DNA of 64,000 nucleotides from Isoetes taiwanensis (GCA_021234155.1 JAJEKV010000057.1:5611821-5675820); one strand, 5' to 3'; numbered from the stretch's first letter, positions 30,306 through 42,939 are shown. Notes: generated from the sequence alone by a model not told the origin. Made by a program: numbers and translations.

Positions 30306-31440
30306 GCCACCATAGCCCATAGAGGTAATGCAAGAAAGAAAATTTTTGGAGGAAAGAAGAATGCGGATTTCTATGTTTCGATCATCTCACAGACAAGTTT
30401 GAGGAGTTTACAGTGGATTTCGACATGAGTTTTGCAAGGGTTTTTCTAAAACAAATTAACTAGATGACTTCCTGTATTAACGAGTAAATCCTTGAACGAG
30501 CCGGGAACGTGGTCGTGTACTGCTGACGACACCTGGAGAGGTAGTCCAAAATGCTAGAAAATACGCTTTGAAATACCAAAGTAATGTCTTCTAGAGAATC
30601 TGATGAACAGATTAGGCATTGCAAGCTTTTTCTTACGCTGCAAATTTTGAGAAGGCTTGGCAATGGAAGACGGAGAAGAACCTTCTCTAACAATTGGTCG
30701 GGAATATTGCTCCAGATTTCTAAATCCAGAAATTATTCCGGTATTCAGCAGAGAGTCTGCTCTTCGTTCTATATGCTGCAAGGCACTGGGGAGACTTCTA
30801 GTTTGCGGCCTCCCCCCGTCCCAGTGAACACGACAGCCTGCAGCAGGTGAATACGACAGAGTAGCCGAAAGAAGACAAAAAAAATTGTTCTTGATTCTCA
30901 CGGAAAGCACACCTTCGTTATTTTTAAACAACAAAACCACCATTACAACCATCGGGTTCCAGAACCCGAGTGACAAAACAGTTCTTGATGGATTCATGTC
31001 GCAACAAAGAAGACTGCCTGTTATCCGTTATGTTCACCGGGACGGGGGGAGAGGGGGCCGCAAACTAGAAACTAGCCGGATCAAAATCCAGCAGGCACAG
31101 AGACTTCAGGCACAAATATGTAGCATAATAACAGGGGGTTTCTTTTGTATTTTTATACACTTTTTAATATGGTTTTCATATGATTTTGAGAGCGTATTCC
31201 ACGAGATGTACTGATCAGTATATCTAGAGTGCGCGCGGTATTTTTATATTTTAGTTCCACATTCTTAATGGTTTTTGCTCCCCTTACCCATCTTAATGGC
31301 CAAGATTGACCCTAGGAGTCTTTAATCCAAGGGTTTACAATGGAAGCCCTTTTCCAATGCACCATTTTTAGACGAATTTTCAAACTTGGCATGCAGATGT
31401 CGAGCTCTTCTTTTCTAGGGTTATCATAATAGTCTGCCCC
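30306..31440. other. Intergenic; contains an inverted repeat
   Basis: No gene recognised. A minus-strand frame at 30554-30997 is long but shows no family features. A GC-rich inverted repeat (30798-30829 and 31032-31068; arm CTAGTTTGCGGCC.. to ..GTGAAC) encloses about 200 bp. The right arm has a few extra bases in the C/G run. Confidence 0.6.
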
Positions 31441-31476
31441 TCAAGCTTCCCAATCCAAACACCCTCCGCGTATCGA

Positions 31477-31970
31477 ATGTCTTTGGAAAGCAGCAGTCAA
31501 CTCTATCCCTCATCAAGGAACCTCCTTTCCTTAAGAAGGCCGAGCAAGCCCTTTCCGGTATTCTTCTTCACAAAATCTTGTTTTTCTCCTGTTTTTCTAG
31601 AGTTTGTCACACATTTTCACTTCTTTTGTTATGCAGAACGATGTATGCTTCTCAAGGGCGAAGAGGCATATGATTGCGAGGCTTTGGCGGATCAGGACGA
31701 CTTGGTAGCCCGAGAATCCGAATCTTTATTCTATCACAATCAAACCCAAGAAGGGAAGAAAGAAATGGAAGATTTCTTCAAGAATCTGGATGCAAATGGC
31801 GATGGCAAGGTGAGCGTCAAGGAGCTGAGAAAACGCAAGAAATGTAAAGCCACAAGCGAGCTCTTCAAAATGGCAGACAGAGATGGAAATGGCTATTTGG
31901 ACATGGAATAGTGCTATTTGGACATGGAATAGTGCCTAGAATTTGTCAACAAGGACGCATTCTCTGTAAG
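31477..31970 (+). pseudogene. EF-hand (calmodulin-like) protein pseudogene
   Basis: The plus-strand frame contains two EF-hand loops: DANGDGKVSVKE (31789-31824), with the usual acidic and Gly positions, and DRDGNGYLDME followed by TAG (31876-31911). The stop replaces the glutamate at loop position 12, the bidentate calcium ligand. A 21-bp tandem duplication (31892, 31913) repeats ..GGACATGGAATAG and adds a second stop, after which CLEFVNKDAF continues in frame. Upstream, 31477-31560 could be a first exon, since GTATTC and a TTATGCAG acceptor bracket a T-rich stretch, but the reading frames do not join cleanly. EF-hand proteins of this size act as calcium sensors. This copy is disabled. Confidence 0.75.
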
Positions 31971-31979
31971 TAGGACGTA

Positions 31980-33580
31980 AGAGTTCGGTTTCGATTCTAA
32001 TTCTTGATTTTATTTTGTTTTCTTTGAATAATAAGTTATTAGTGGTTCATTATAGCGGTGAACTTGTTGTAAACATTGGCCCAAAAAGCTGCAGAGACCG
32101 GTGAAATCCAAAAGTGCTGGCGGATCTTCTTTTATCCGGCTAAGCAAAGAATGGGTTAGGAATTTTTAAATCTTTGCGGGTATTATTTTTATTCAGATTC
32201 TTGCACCCTTCGGGTTATATTACCTAGCGAGAACTTGTGGAAGAGCACCGTGTTTCCACAGGGGAAGCAAACGTATTGCAATTAAGGTCTTGGTAGAACT
32301 TAACAATTGCCCGTATATTTGTTTTCTTTTTAATGTTCATGGGTTTCCTAACATGATTCTTATTCAGCTGGGTTTGCAATCCATCTGCTGCTCTTTGTTG
32401 TGGATGGATTTCCATTCTTTTGCATCGCTTGTGGATTGGCAGTAAATCTTATTTATTACAGACTTCTGAAGACCTTTCCATATGTCCGCCTTAGGTGCTC
32501 TTTAATGTTATCTTATTTAATATTTTCAGATATGTTTACGAATACTTTTATCCATGCGATATTACCAAACTAGAATGCTTTGATCTTATGATGTTCTTCT
32601 TGGTTGCTCCTTTGGCAAGTTAAAGATGTAGATGGGTGAGTTTGCTCGAGAAAGCCATCTTAGGTAAAAAAAGAAGGATACGTGGTCTTTGGATGCAAAA
32701 GAGCTGCACAGTTTCTTAGCTTCTAGAGGCTGCTCTTTAACCAAGCATTTAGCAGAGGATTGCAGATATCACGTATTCTAGCACGGGAAACAGAAAAGCA
32801 GAATGAATGTAAATCATCATGCTACGGTACCTTATCGCTCAGGCAATGGAGCCAGCAAATTTGGCTTCGAGAGATAGATGGGAGCGAGGAGCTGCTTGGA
32901 TAGATTTGTGTTTGAATGTAGTGTTCAAGAACAAGCACGATTTTATTTAATCCAACATGTGATACCATTCCATCTGCCATGATGCTCTGCCGTGAATCTA
33001 TGGTACGGTGCCATATATAATTATTTTCTTGCTTTATCAAAGGTGTTGTTGCAATGTAAAGAAATTTCATGCTTGAAGTTGAAATGCTTTTACTTTACTG
33101 ACCTGAATCGTACCGCTCTTGCTCCATAATGTAGCCATACTGTCTTGCGAGAATGTTTGATGCAAACATTATCCTTTGGCATGTTTGATGTCTGCTTCAT
33201 GCACTTATGCTAGATATACAGTTGTCGAGTTGTACTTTTGCAGAAAATTAACTATGAAATAGGTTCGTTAAGCCTATGTCTTCAGAAATGCACCTCCTTT
33301 ATATCTACTTTATATCTACTGCCCATTCTATAAGGTTAAAACTTAAAAATCTCATCCTTCCTTTGAATGTCTACCATTATGGACATGTCTCATTAAAGAA
33401 TCAAATGCTACAAACATTATGCTATAATATTATAGTTTCTTAGGCTTCATATTATTTTTTTTTTTTTTTTTTTGTTATATTGCTACTTATTAGATATTGC
33501 TACATGTTTTACATCCGACATATTATTATTTACAAAATATAACATCAACTCATCCAAGTGTGAAGTCACGTTGTTTGTTC
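31980..33580. other. Intergenic, nothing recognised
   Basis: AT-rich sequence without a recognisable gene on either strand. It ends near a T17-18 run at about 33455 and a small hairpin TTTGCCCC-GAA-GGGGCAAA at about 33582-33600. Confidence 0.6.
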
Positions 33581-33599
33581 TTTGCCCCGAAGGGGCAAA

Positions 33600-33755
33600 A
33601 AATTTTTTTAACCTATAACAAAAACCATTATATTAAATTAAATTAAACCATTACATTAAACCATTACATTACCTTTAAATTAAATCCCCCTTCAAACCCC
33701 CTTTGGTTTGGGTGCATATTCACACGGGGGGTGACGTAGGGCAGCGAGAGCCCCT
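33600..33755. repeat. Left arm of a ~150-bp inverted repeat
   Basis: AATTTTTTTAACCTATAACA through ..GGTTTGGGTGCATATTCACA and GGGGGTGAC.. matches the reverse complement of 38068-38222. The arms lie about 4.3 kb apart and enclose a Helitron end and the DRP4 fragment. No clear target duplication was found outside the arms, so two insertions in opposite orientation are as likely as one element. Confidence 0.8.
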
Positions 33756-33791
33756 ATAATTATGTTTTGCACGTACAAAATTAACACCATA

Positions 33792-33821
33792 CTAGTAAAC
33801 GTGTGCCCGGCGTTGCCGGGC
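33792..33821 (-). mobile_element. Helitron 3' terminus (minus strand)
   Basis: On the minus strand the sequence reads GCCCGGC-AAC-GCCGGGC (7-bp stem), then ACACGTTTA, then CTAG at 33795-33792, then T. Hairpin, short spacer, CTRR end and a following T are the diagnostic Helitron 3' structure. The body must extend to higher coordinates, but I cannot place its 5' TC end. The hairpin is nearly the same as at 42266 and 50661. Confidence 0.82.
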
Positions 33822-33824
33822 TAA

Positions 33825-36800
33825 TGTCCTGGGCGTGTGTTTTTACTCGGCCTTTAACGCCCCTATGCACGTTGATATAGGCAAGATTAGACAATATGGC
33901 GCACATCTCCAAGGGCCTAATGCTATACTTTGTTAGATGTTCCGGTGATATATAGGGTGTGTGTTTATATGGGCCTCTATATAAGACTATACTACAGAGA
34001 TGGGTACTGGATTTTGCCATACAAATTTTGGTCCTCTCTCCAATTTATATGTCTATATTCTTTTTGCTTTTGTTAGAACTTACCAATTTGAATGTGCTAT
34101 TGATGTGGTGATGTGTGCCTGACGTTGTCGCGCATAAATTGGGCGCATTTATATACACGCTCAATGTAAGAATGACTTTATGCCCCTTTTGGGAATCGTG
34201 CCAAAGAAGTCTTAATCTTGTCTTTGCATGTAACCTCTACTTACGCGTCATCTAACAAATCACATATGTTTACGTAATGTTTATCCAAATATTTTATTCT
34301 CCCCCCCCCTTCAAAACCGTTTTTGCCACATAGGCGCATAAGTAGGGCATGTGGTTATATGGAGTTTCATGCATTAGGGTTGATATTTTTTTCACTCATG
34401 CTAACCCTTAAATTCAAATCCTTTAAACTCTAAATGGGCGACAGGTCACTTAATAGAGCGAGTGTGCAAAGATGTTGGTAGGATAGACTGATGCCAAGCA
34501 ATACAAAATATGCAGGAGTTAGAATTGTTCTCTAAGATGGTGAAAACAATGTCAAGAACGAATGTTAAGACGGGAGGATAGGATGCCCTCATTCTAATAG
34601 GATGTGGTTGTACAAACATGTCTTAAACATTTAAGTAAGAGGAGAGAGGGGATGGAGTCCTAATCATAGATTTACACAGTTGAGAAATTATTCTCAATCA
34701 TTATTGGCATGCATAAATTCTACCTCTAAGGATAAACTCTAGCATAGACATTTAATCTTGCCTCCTGTGTGTGCATGCTTGTTTGCGATGTAGTCTTACA
34801 TGTGGCTTTCACAAAGGTACAAATGTGGCTTAACAGCCATGAAATGGACATTCATGATACCAAAATCTGTAAAAACAACAATTCTTAAACAACCTAAATA
34901 CTCTTTCAACCTGTTTAAATGGATGTTTAGTAAAGAGTAGTTCAACAAGTGGCCAATATATAAAGGGCTCGAGAACTTGCACATAAATGATGGAATCCCT
35001 TTGGACCACATTACTTATAGAACACCCATCAACGTAAAAACCGGTTAGGAGCCACTCTGCCCCATCGTCCACTTATATCGTGCCATGTGGCACTTTTTGG
35101 CCCTGTTTCAAAACCAGAAAGCTTAAGAGACTCTGCGTTCCGGCGATGCACTTCTGTAACCAAAATTTACCACAAATTTTATGATGCTTTCTACTTGCAT
35201 TCCGGGCCATTCGACCTGCAGAGTGTCTCCTAACCGATTTTACGTTATAGGAAGCCCATTTAGTCAATCATGGCCGGGCCGCTGCGTCGGTAAGAAAGCC
35301 CACTAAATGGGCTTTCCTATATACATAATGGTAAAGTACCATGGATATTTGTATCCTACTTATGTAGGGTACATATTTTGGTGACTTTAATTGCCTAATT
35401 CTCTTACATCTTTTTCATCATTCTAGAGCTTCCTTTTCCTCATATTTATCGCCATGTTTTCTCATCATTTGTCATTGTGCTTGTTTTGACCATATGTTCT
35501 AGCTCTCTTCATCCACAAATGCCTTAAGACTTCCATTACCAACGTTGATCCCCATTACCAACGTTGATGATGTTAGCTTGTTTTTTTAGGCATCAAAGCC
35601 TATGCTTGAATATTCTCAATTTGGTATGTATTAACGTTTCAATTGCATCCCACAAATCTTAATGATTTTTGCCGACAATAACCTACTGCAAATTCCCCAT
35701 GCTTTATCAAAGATGAATGTTGATGAAGCCATTAAAATTGAAATCAGGATCCATAAGCTTTTACGCAGGTTTTATATTTCTCTTGTGCTTTTACAGGATC
35801 CATAAGCTTTTACGCAGGTTTTATATCCCAACTTTCGTAATGAAATCTGCAATGGTCCTTATTGTCCTTCATAGTCTAGAAAGGCTTGGCAAAGGAAACA
35901 CCCGCATATGAAGAAAAATTGGAGCATTGTGGATGGACCAGCTCCTTAAATCTGCATCCCTTTTGAAGAAATGCCTTCAATAAGCCAACATGTTGGAACC
36001 ACATTTTGTCAACTTGCATTGAGATATTGCCATTATCGTTCATTGCTGAAGCATAATCAAGTCATAGTGCACCTACAGAAGTATAAAAAGGCTCAGATAC
36101 CTCATCTTGAAATGTGAAGCAAGAAAATGGAAACATAATTCCAAGCTTGCAAAAAAATGGCAATGCAATTCCAAGCTTGCAGATACAGATAGCAGATCAA
36201 GATCTTGGATTTAAGTCAAGATCGTGGCTTTTAAAGTGCAATATCCAAATTAGAACTTAAGATTGTTAAGTACTTTCAAGTAATCAAGTTTGAAACCGCA
36301 AATAAAAATGAATGTGTAGTTGTCAAATGTAACAACATATCTTGTTTTTCGCCTAGCATATTAGTCGACAAATAATGCAAAAGCTTAAAGCGCACCACTT
36401 TTTAATGTATGCATTGGGGCAGATTTTTTCTAATTCTACAGTTGCATGAAGCCCATCGGCTTTGCCAATTAAGGATATAGGAGCTCAGGACTTTCATCAA
36501 CCTAAAGCATGGAGCTGAACAGTGCCCACCAAATAAATTGTATTCCCCGTTGTATAAAATTTCAACTACACATTCGTATGGGAAGCATGAGACATATATC
36601 TACATATATCGGAACTTGATTCAGCCATTGAGTATTTTTCAGAAAGAAGACAAACAACGATACTCACTCACTCGCTATTACACCTCTATAAATTTCGAGA
36701 CGGACTATTTTCTTGCAAAGCAAAGACACTTGGAACGCTTGAGAAGTTTAATCGTTTGGGTGTCCACAATAACGAAAAAAGAGAACAAAAAGATTATAGT
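33825..36800. other. Probable Helitron body and intergenic sequence
   Basis: No gene recognised. The sequence contains a 49-bp tandem duplication of GGATCCATAAGCTTTTACGC.. (starts 35748 and 35797) and a hairpin GAAAGCCCA-CTAAA-TGGGCTTTC near 35303-35325. There is no Rep/helicase motif, so the Helitron ending at 33792 is non-autonomous unless its coding part lies elsewhere. Confidence 0.5.
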
Positions 36801-36814
36801 CTGTTTTGGCAAAA

Positions 36815-37125
36815 TCTAGCTTTGTACGATTACGATTTTTGCATGTTGAGGAAGCTGGGTATAGTCGCCATAGCAGGAGCAAGGGCCACAAAGTCTGTTT
36901 TCACTTATCGACAATGGTGGATCTTCCCGGTATTACCAGAGTTCCTGTAGGCGGGCAGCCATATAACATGTATGAGCAGATTTCTGAAATTATAATGGAG
37001 TATATTAAACCGAATGAGAATATTATTCTGAATGCCTTTATCTGCTAATGTTGATTTTCCAACATGCAAAAGCATTAGAATATCTCGGATGGTAGACAAA
37101 AGGGAGAAACGACTTTAACTGCTTT
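36815..37125 (+). pseudogene. Dynamin-related protein 4 (DRP4-like) GTPase fragment
   Basis: The frame reads STMVDLPGITRVPVGGQPYN, then EQISEIIMEYIKPNENIILN; after a one-base shift near 37035 it continues LSANVDFPTCKSIRISRMVDK. DLPG is the G3 switch-II motif of dynamin GTPases, and the phrase order is that of plant DRP4C-type proteins. The upstream SSFVRLR segment fits the preceding strand, but the P-loop (G1) and TKxD (G4) motifs are absent, so only about 100 residues of the GTPase domain remain. No intron is visible inside it. Stops, the frameshift and lack of flanking exons mark it as a pseudogene, possibly carried by the Helitron that ends at 33792. Confidence 0.82.
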
Positions 37126-37129
37126 GTGG

Positions 37130-39250
37130 ACAGATATGGAAAATAGAAACCCCAAACATTCTTCTTATCTCGTAAAGTGATTTCTAGTCGCAGAAATAGA
37201 TATCGAATCTTCATAGCTTGCTACTCGAGTCCGAATAGCTTTTTGCCTAAAGCATCTGAGAGATGCATCCGAGAAAAAAACTTACCGGGACGATTTTTCA
37301 TAGCCTAATACTCATTTGCCAAACTCGGTTACTGCGAAAGAACTCTTCAACCCAAAAAAAAAAAAAGAAAGGGAGAAAATAAAATCATAGGCTTCAAGCT
37401 CCACGGAAGAAAGAGAACAAAATAAAGTTGAAATCCAACCGGTGATCCTTTAAACAATCGCCTAAACTTGGTTTAGGCAAAGACAAAACTCCCTCAATTT
37501 ACAATGAAATGGAAAAAATGAAAGAACAGGAAAGCCTTAGGAGATCTGCTCCTGCCTGTTGCAGGATGAAGCTGGGAATGCCTGGGCCTTCCAGGGGTTC
37601 GTTTCGGCTTCTCGCCATTTTACCCTTGGCAAGAAATCATGGAAGCAAGAGGCGATGAGGAGAGATCTCTGAACGGTGGGCTCTGGCGTTACCCACCGCC
37701 CCCCACCGTGAAATATTGTAAAGGAAGAGGACGGATGCGGAAATTCTGCTCCAAAACTCACGCCAAACCCTAAACCGAGCCAAACCTGCCGGATTACACG
37801 TTCACTTCAAAAATTTCATCCTCCCAAAAATAATTCCGGTGCCAAAATCACGCTTTTGGCCGGAAAACGGAGTGTTACCGGCGGCCGGAAAAAGGGAGAC
37901 ACCCCACCCCAAAAACATTTTAAATAAGTAGATAGTATATTACCTCAAATCTTATAGTATTTTGCAAATCTTGTTATACAGTATAGCAAATTCCATACTT
38001 CCATACCCCACAAACGAGGAACTTTGCGTACGGTGTAGATTAAAGAATAAAGGGTGAATATGCCTATCCAACAGCTCTCGTTGCCCGGAGTCACCCCCCG
38101 TGTGAATATGCACCCAAACCAAAGGGGGTTTGAAGGGGGATTTAATTTAAAGGTAATGTAATGGTTTAATGTAATGGTTTAATTGAATTTAATATAATGG
38201 TTTTTGTTATAGGTTAAAAAATTTCTGTGAATATCTGTGATTCTAATGTTTTTGTGATTCTAAATGTATAATATGCATCAAAAGCCCTCTAAAAGATCAG
38301 AAAATTACACGGAACAGCGGTTAGAAGCAAATGGCGGCAACCTATGTCAACCATAGCCAGCGGGAGAAAGGGCTCCCTTGTTTTTCGAACCTTTCTCTTC
38401 CTATTTTTGCTAATATAATGGTTTAGACAATGCTCCAATGTAAATGCGGTTAGATTTTGTATTTCCGCCTTCTACGTATTTAGGTAATTATTTTTTGTAT
38501 TTTCTACCACATACAACTTACTTTATATATTGGCACTACTTTACATGTTGGCACTATTTAAGACTTTTACCTTTTAGCCGTTTATCCTGCTTTATTAATT
38601 TTTACCCCAAAGATAGTAGGCAACTAGGCACATAAGATGATATGATGGATTCTCACATTGTTGATCAACAACATAAGAATAAGATGAAAATAACAATCAT
38701 ATTGTTCGTTGTTCCATATATTCATATTGTGCAACATTGGGTTGTATCCTCAAACTGAAATTAGGCGAGTCTTAGATCTTCGAAACCAACTTCGCATTCA
38801 GTGGCATCACACAATAGCTAACAATGGACAATGATGGGATGGAGGTGTTAGGATGTTATATAGGATATATCGTGAAGCAATGGTGTTTAAATAAGGTGCA
38901 AGATTTTTTGTGAGGAAACAGTATTCCTCACCCCACGTACTATCGTGTGAGAGAACAACTTACAATTCCCATCTCGAACAGGCACACATTTGACATTAGC
39001 ATCGGATGCATTGTCATTCTCTCTGGATGATAGTTTCTAACAAGAAGAAGCCGGTCAGTTTGGATTCACAAAAGCGCAAAAATTGAATTATGAAGGAGAT
39101 AATATGGAGGAATTTCAAACTTTAGTGGCTAGGGATCCTCAACATCAAGTATAAGGTTGTAGGTTGACTCTGTAGCTACCCCCTCTTTGAACTTGTGCAG
39201 GAGGATGTCTATTTGCTGTGTAGTCATGTAACCTTTATTCAATATAGTAT
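37130..39250. other. Intergenic, with the right arm of the 33.6-kb inverted repeat
   Basis: No recognisable gene. 38068-38222 is the right arm of the inverted repeat (..ACCCAAACCAAAGGGGGTTT.. to ..GGTTTTTGTTATAGGTTAAA). The sequence just before it, 37780-37920, is rich in CCGGC/GCCGG. Confidence 0.6.
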
Positions 39251-39263
39251 AATTCTTTATCCT

Positions 39264-41285
39264 TCAAAGGAAAGGGGGAGGGGGTGGGGTGAGAAGGACA
39301 TTCTGGAGAAGGGTCTGGAGCAAGCCTGCACAGCCTACAGGGAACATCACCTCGGAGCAATGGGTACAGTACTTGCAACAGCTGTACGACCCGCTCGGGG
39401 GCCGGGCACCAGTCCCTCCACAGATAGGCATGGCTCTGGTTATCACAGAGGGGGATGTCATCATGGGCCTACAGTGTCTAGCTAAGGGAAGGCAGCAGAT
39501 TTAGATGGCATGCAGGTAGAACTTCTGAAATGGGCTGGGCCTCCACTGGTGCCTGTCCTCACGGCATTGTTCAATAAAGCATTGCGAGAAGGCTTCCTTA
39601 CGCAATGGACCACTAGTAGAGTAGTGCCCATATACAAAGCAGGGGACCCTCAATGCCCGGCCAACTACCGTACTATTATGATCAGCTCTCTCTTTGCAAA
39701 ACTGTTGGCTGGCATCCTTGAGCAGCGGTTGACAATATGGGCAGAGGAAACGCAAGTGTGAGCTCTTACACAGGCAGGTTTCCGGCCCAGACATTCCACC
39801 ATTGATCATATCTTCACTCTGCGCACATTGATTGAAGATAGCAGGAATCGCCGGCAGAACCTGTACTGTTGTTTCGTGGATTTTGCAAAAGCGTTCAACA
39901 CAGTACCCTGCAACAAGCTATGGGATAGACTGCGATAGCTGGGGACCCCCCTGGACTTGCATAATGCAGTATATAGGCTGTACGAGGCATGCTCAAACCG
40001 TATCACATCGGCAGCACAACCAGTGATCAGTAGCATTGGAGTGCGTCAGGGTTGTCCCCTCTCCCCCACACTCTTTGGCCTATATATTGATCAGTTGGAA
40101 GATTGGCTATCTGAACATGGAGGTGCAGGCGCACATCTCATGCATCACACAATCCGGCAACTTATATATGCTGACGATGTCAACCTCATGGCCTATACTC
40201 CAGAGGACATGCAACGTCACCTGGATGCTCTTGACACTTTTTGCCAACTCACTGGCATGCGAGTTAACTTGGCCAAAACTAGGATGCTGCTAGTTGCATC
40301 ATCCCGTCAGCCAAGGCTTCCCACATTCACTTACCAGGGGCAGGAGGTAGAGGTGGCTCCGACCTACAAGTACTTGGGGATTGAGTTCTCAACTACCACT
40401 CATTGGGATCAGCTATCAGGTTGCGGGTCACGGCGGGTTGGAAAGCACTATATGCCATGCGTAACAACCATGACCACAAAGGCAGAGTTGTATGCACGGG
40501 GCCACCGATCACATTTGTTTGGGCCTTGGTTGAGCCGGTCCTTTTGTATGGGGCAGAAGTGTGGGGTCCGGTGATATCCCTCAATACACAGGAATGACCT
40601 CGGCGGTGCGAAGGCCTTCTTGGCGCGGGCCCCACGGGGTGAAGTCCACAGCCCGCGTGCGGATCCTACTCCGTGAGACGGGCTTTCTACCCTTTCAACG
40701 AGCCGCATTGGGCGCCATATCGTTTATTCCAAAAGGTGGTCGCTATGGTCGATACACGCTTGCCCCACCTTGCTTTGGCCCGCGGCGATGGGTCCTCAAC
40801 CGAATCTGCTGAAAGAAAGACAAGCAAGCTCTGGTTCTCACGGGGTGTGCAGCAAACAGATGCGCCCGTGTCGACAAAGAAAGATCGCGAGGCACTTAAA
40901 CTATACCTAGATGCTACTTTCCTTCGCAAGCCGGGATCGGTGAGAGGCTCGACGCACGTTAAGGCGGGCACACCATCGCCAGCAAGTCAATCCTAGGCTC
41001 ACAAGAGGCCCACACCAGTACTTGTACACCCAGCTGCCCATGAAGAAGCGCAGACTTATAGCTTCCATTCGCACGGGTGCACATCGCCTCTGCATTGAAA
41101 CAGGGCGTTGGGCTCGGGAACCACGAGAGCAAAGGCTTTGCCAGTGTTGCCAACAGGGCGCGATTGAGGATGAATGTCATGCCCTCCAGATCTGCCCAGC
41201 ATTTGCCCATATCCGAGAGCGATATGTTCGATTACTAGTGCCTGGCCAGCCGTTGCATCAGTTATTGCAAGGGCCGAAATAGCAT
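39264..41285 (+). pseudogene. Decayed LINE, RT and C-terminal zinc region
   Basis: Reading across frames: EGFLTQWTTSRVVPIYKAGD then CPANYRTIMISSLFAKLLAG; QAGFRPRHSTIDHIFTLRTL; CCFVDFAKAFNTV (motif A); IGVRQGCPLSPTLFGLYIDQ; LIYADDVNLMAY (YADD catalytic pair); GMRVNLAKTRMLL; VEPVLLYGAEVWGP; and a C-terminal C-x2-C...H...C cluster in RLCQCCQQGAIEDECHALQICP. This is a LINE family different from the L1-like one at 3-8 kb. The longest open piece is 39957-40574. Several frameshifts and stops disable it, and the endonuclease is missing (5' truncation). It is the best preserved plus-strand copy here and serves as the reference for the others. Confidence 0.88.
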
Positions 41286-41289
41286 TATA

Positions 41290-42265
41290 GAACAATTGTC
41301 AATTCTAACAATGAAGTTATAGAATTCTTCATTAGGTTGTCATTAATCCTTTGATGTCTTGATAACATCGAACTTGAGAAGAAGCATCTCACTTTAGTTG
41401 ATATTTATGTTCCCTAACTTTTTCTTATGCCCAATTCATAGCAATTTAGATAACTTGTTTTTGAAGCAGGTTATAGATCTCTTTGGGAATTGAACAATAC
41501 TTTCTCTACTTCCAACTCTTAAAACTCCAAACCTCCTGAAGTCATTGCCTTGTGACTAAAAGATACAAATGGTCCTGCATTTGTGAGGGAAAATAACTTC
41601 TAAAAAAACATCATTACTAATACGATTCCTCTTTGTGAGGCACAATGAGTGGTCAAAATTCCTCTTGTAATTGGGCAGAGAAGACCACAAAATAAGAAGT
41701 CGTGCCGAGTCGGGTCAGGGAAGGCTGGAGACAGTCTACAAAAAACTCACTTGTCTTTTCTGAATTACTGGTTGCTTTCTTTTAAAACTTCTATCTGATT
41801 GCTTATTTTCAAACTACTCTTAATCCTGATTTGAAGTATTATTTTGATCCCTCCAGTGGAGGTGATATGGTTGTGATACCCACTCCTTCCAATTTTGTAT
41901 ATCATGTAACTTTTTGTAACTTTTACATGTAATCTAATACATAACTGTGTGTAGACGTTTGATCTTATATGCCACTCCAGCGCATATGTGTGCATATGTT
42001 GACAAAATCTTGATGCCCTGATTTCATGACCACCTGTTAAGCAATATATATAACCATGTGATATTGATTATAGTATGAAATCGTTTAGAAATATACCTTT
42101 ACGCCCTATCCATGGCTAATGCCTGGTATTCCTAAACCCTAAACCCTTTATCCTAAACCCTTCACATTTGACACTCCATTACCTCATAGCATGATTACAT
42201 ATACCATCTTTTTATTCCACTTGCAGACTCCATTACAACTACCCATTCCAGTCGTCCATAATTAA
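41290..42265. other. Probable body of the Helitron ending at 42295
   Basis: No gene recognised. Near its right end is a short interstitial telomere-like run, CCTAAACCCTAAACCC (about 42131-42146), and sequence resembling the reverse complement of 50690-50800. The 5' TC end could not be fixed. Confidence 0.5.
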
Positions 42266-42295
42266 TGCCCGGCATCGCCGGGCACACGTTTCTAG
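42266..42295 (+). mobile_element. Helitron 3' terminus (plus strand)
   Basis: TGCCCGGC-ATC-GCCGGGCA (8-bp stem, 42266-42284), the spacer CACGTTT, then CTAG (42292-42295), followed by T. This is the typical Helitron end. The upstream 150 bp resemble the inverted sequence beside the end at 50650, so both are one family. Confidence 0.87.
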
Positions 42296-42939
42296 TTTCT
42301 TGTATTCTAACTTCTATTAGTCTTTGTCTTTCTCCTTTTGATTTTCAATTGTAAATCCCATGTGGCCTATAGTCTCTATCCATCTATCTATTCTCCCTAT
42401 TCCCTTAGAATTTAAAAATTGTACGAAATCCTAAAATGTATTATTCAAAAATCCTTGTTGACTCTTATTTTGGCATCATGCAACGAGGTTATACTTACAA
42501 ACCCACCTTTAGAGCAACATGCTACATCTTCTATGCTTAATCATGTGCTATAAGTGTTTACCTCTAGAGGAGGATACACCACATATGTTGACTTATGCAT
42601 GAATGCCGTTGCTGTCATAAAGATCAAAATGTGCATGCATCTAGTTGACTGACACTTTTAGGCATGTATTGGGCTATTTATTTCTCACTTCATACCAAGC
42701 CGACCAATATGTACATGTATCTAGTTGATTGAGACAACCCATGCTTAATACAACGCGGTAAAAAAGTGTGTTTTCAAAGAGCATGGCATATTTGATGAGA
42801 TATGGCGTACGGTATGCCATTCGGGGATTCAGGATAACTAAAAACAGGTCTTCAAAAAATGGAAACTAGGTATATATTCAAGCATGCAATTTTAGTTAAA
42901 AAAAACTCAATCTATTCGAATTTTACATGTTTTTGCATT

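Noticed and set aside
37537-37761. Minus-strand 74-codon frame with gene-like composition
   Set aside because: No family resemblance and no splice or start context. Left unannotated.
33600-38222. LTR retrotransposon
   Set aside because: The similar flanks are inverted, not direct, and no primer-binding site, polypurine tract or gag-pol was seen.
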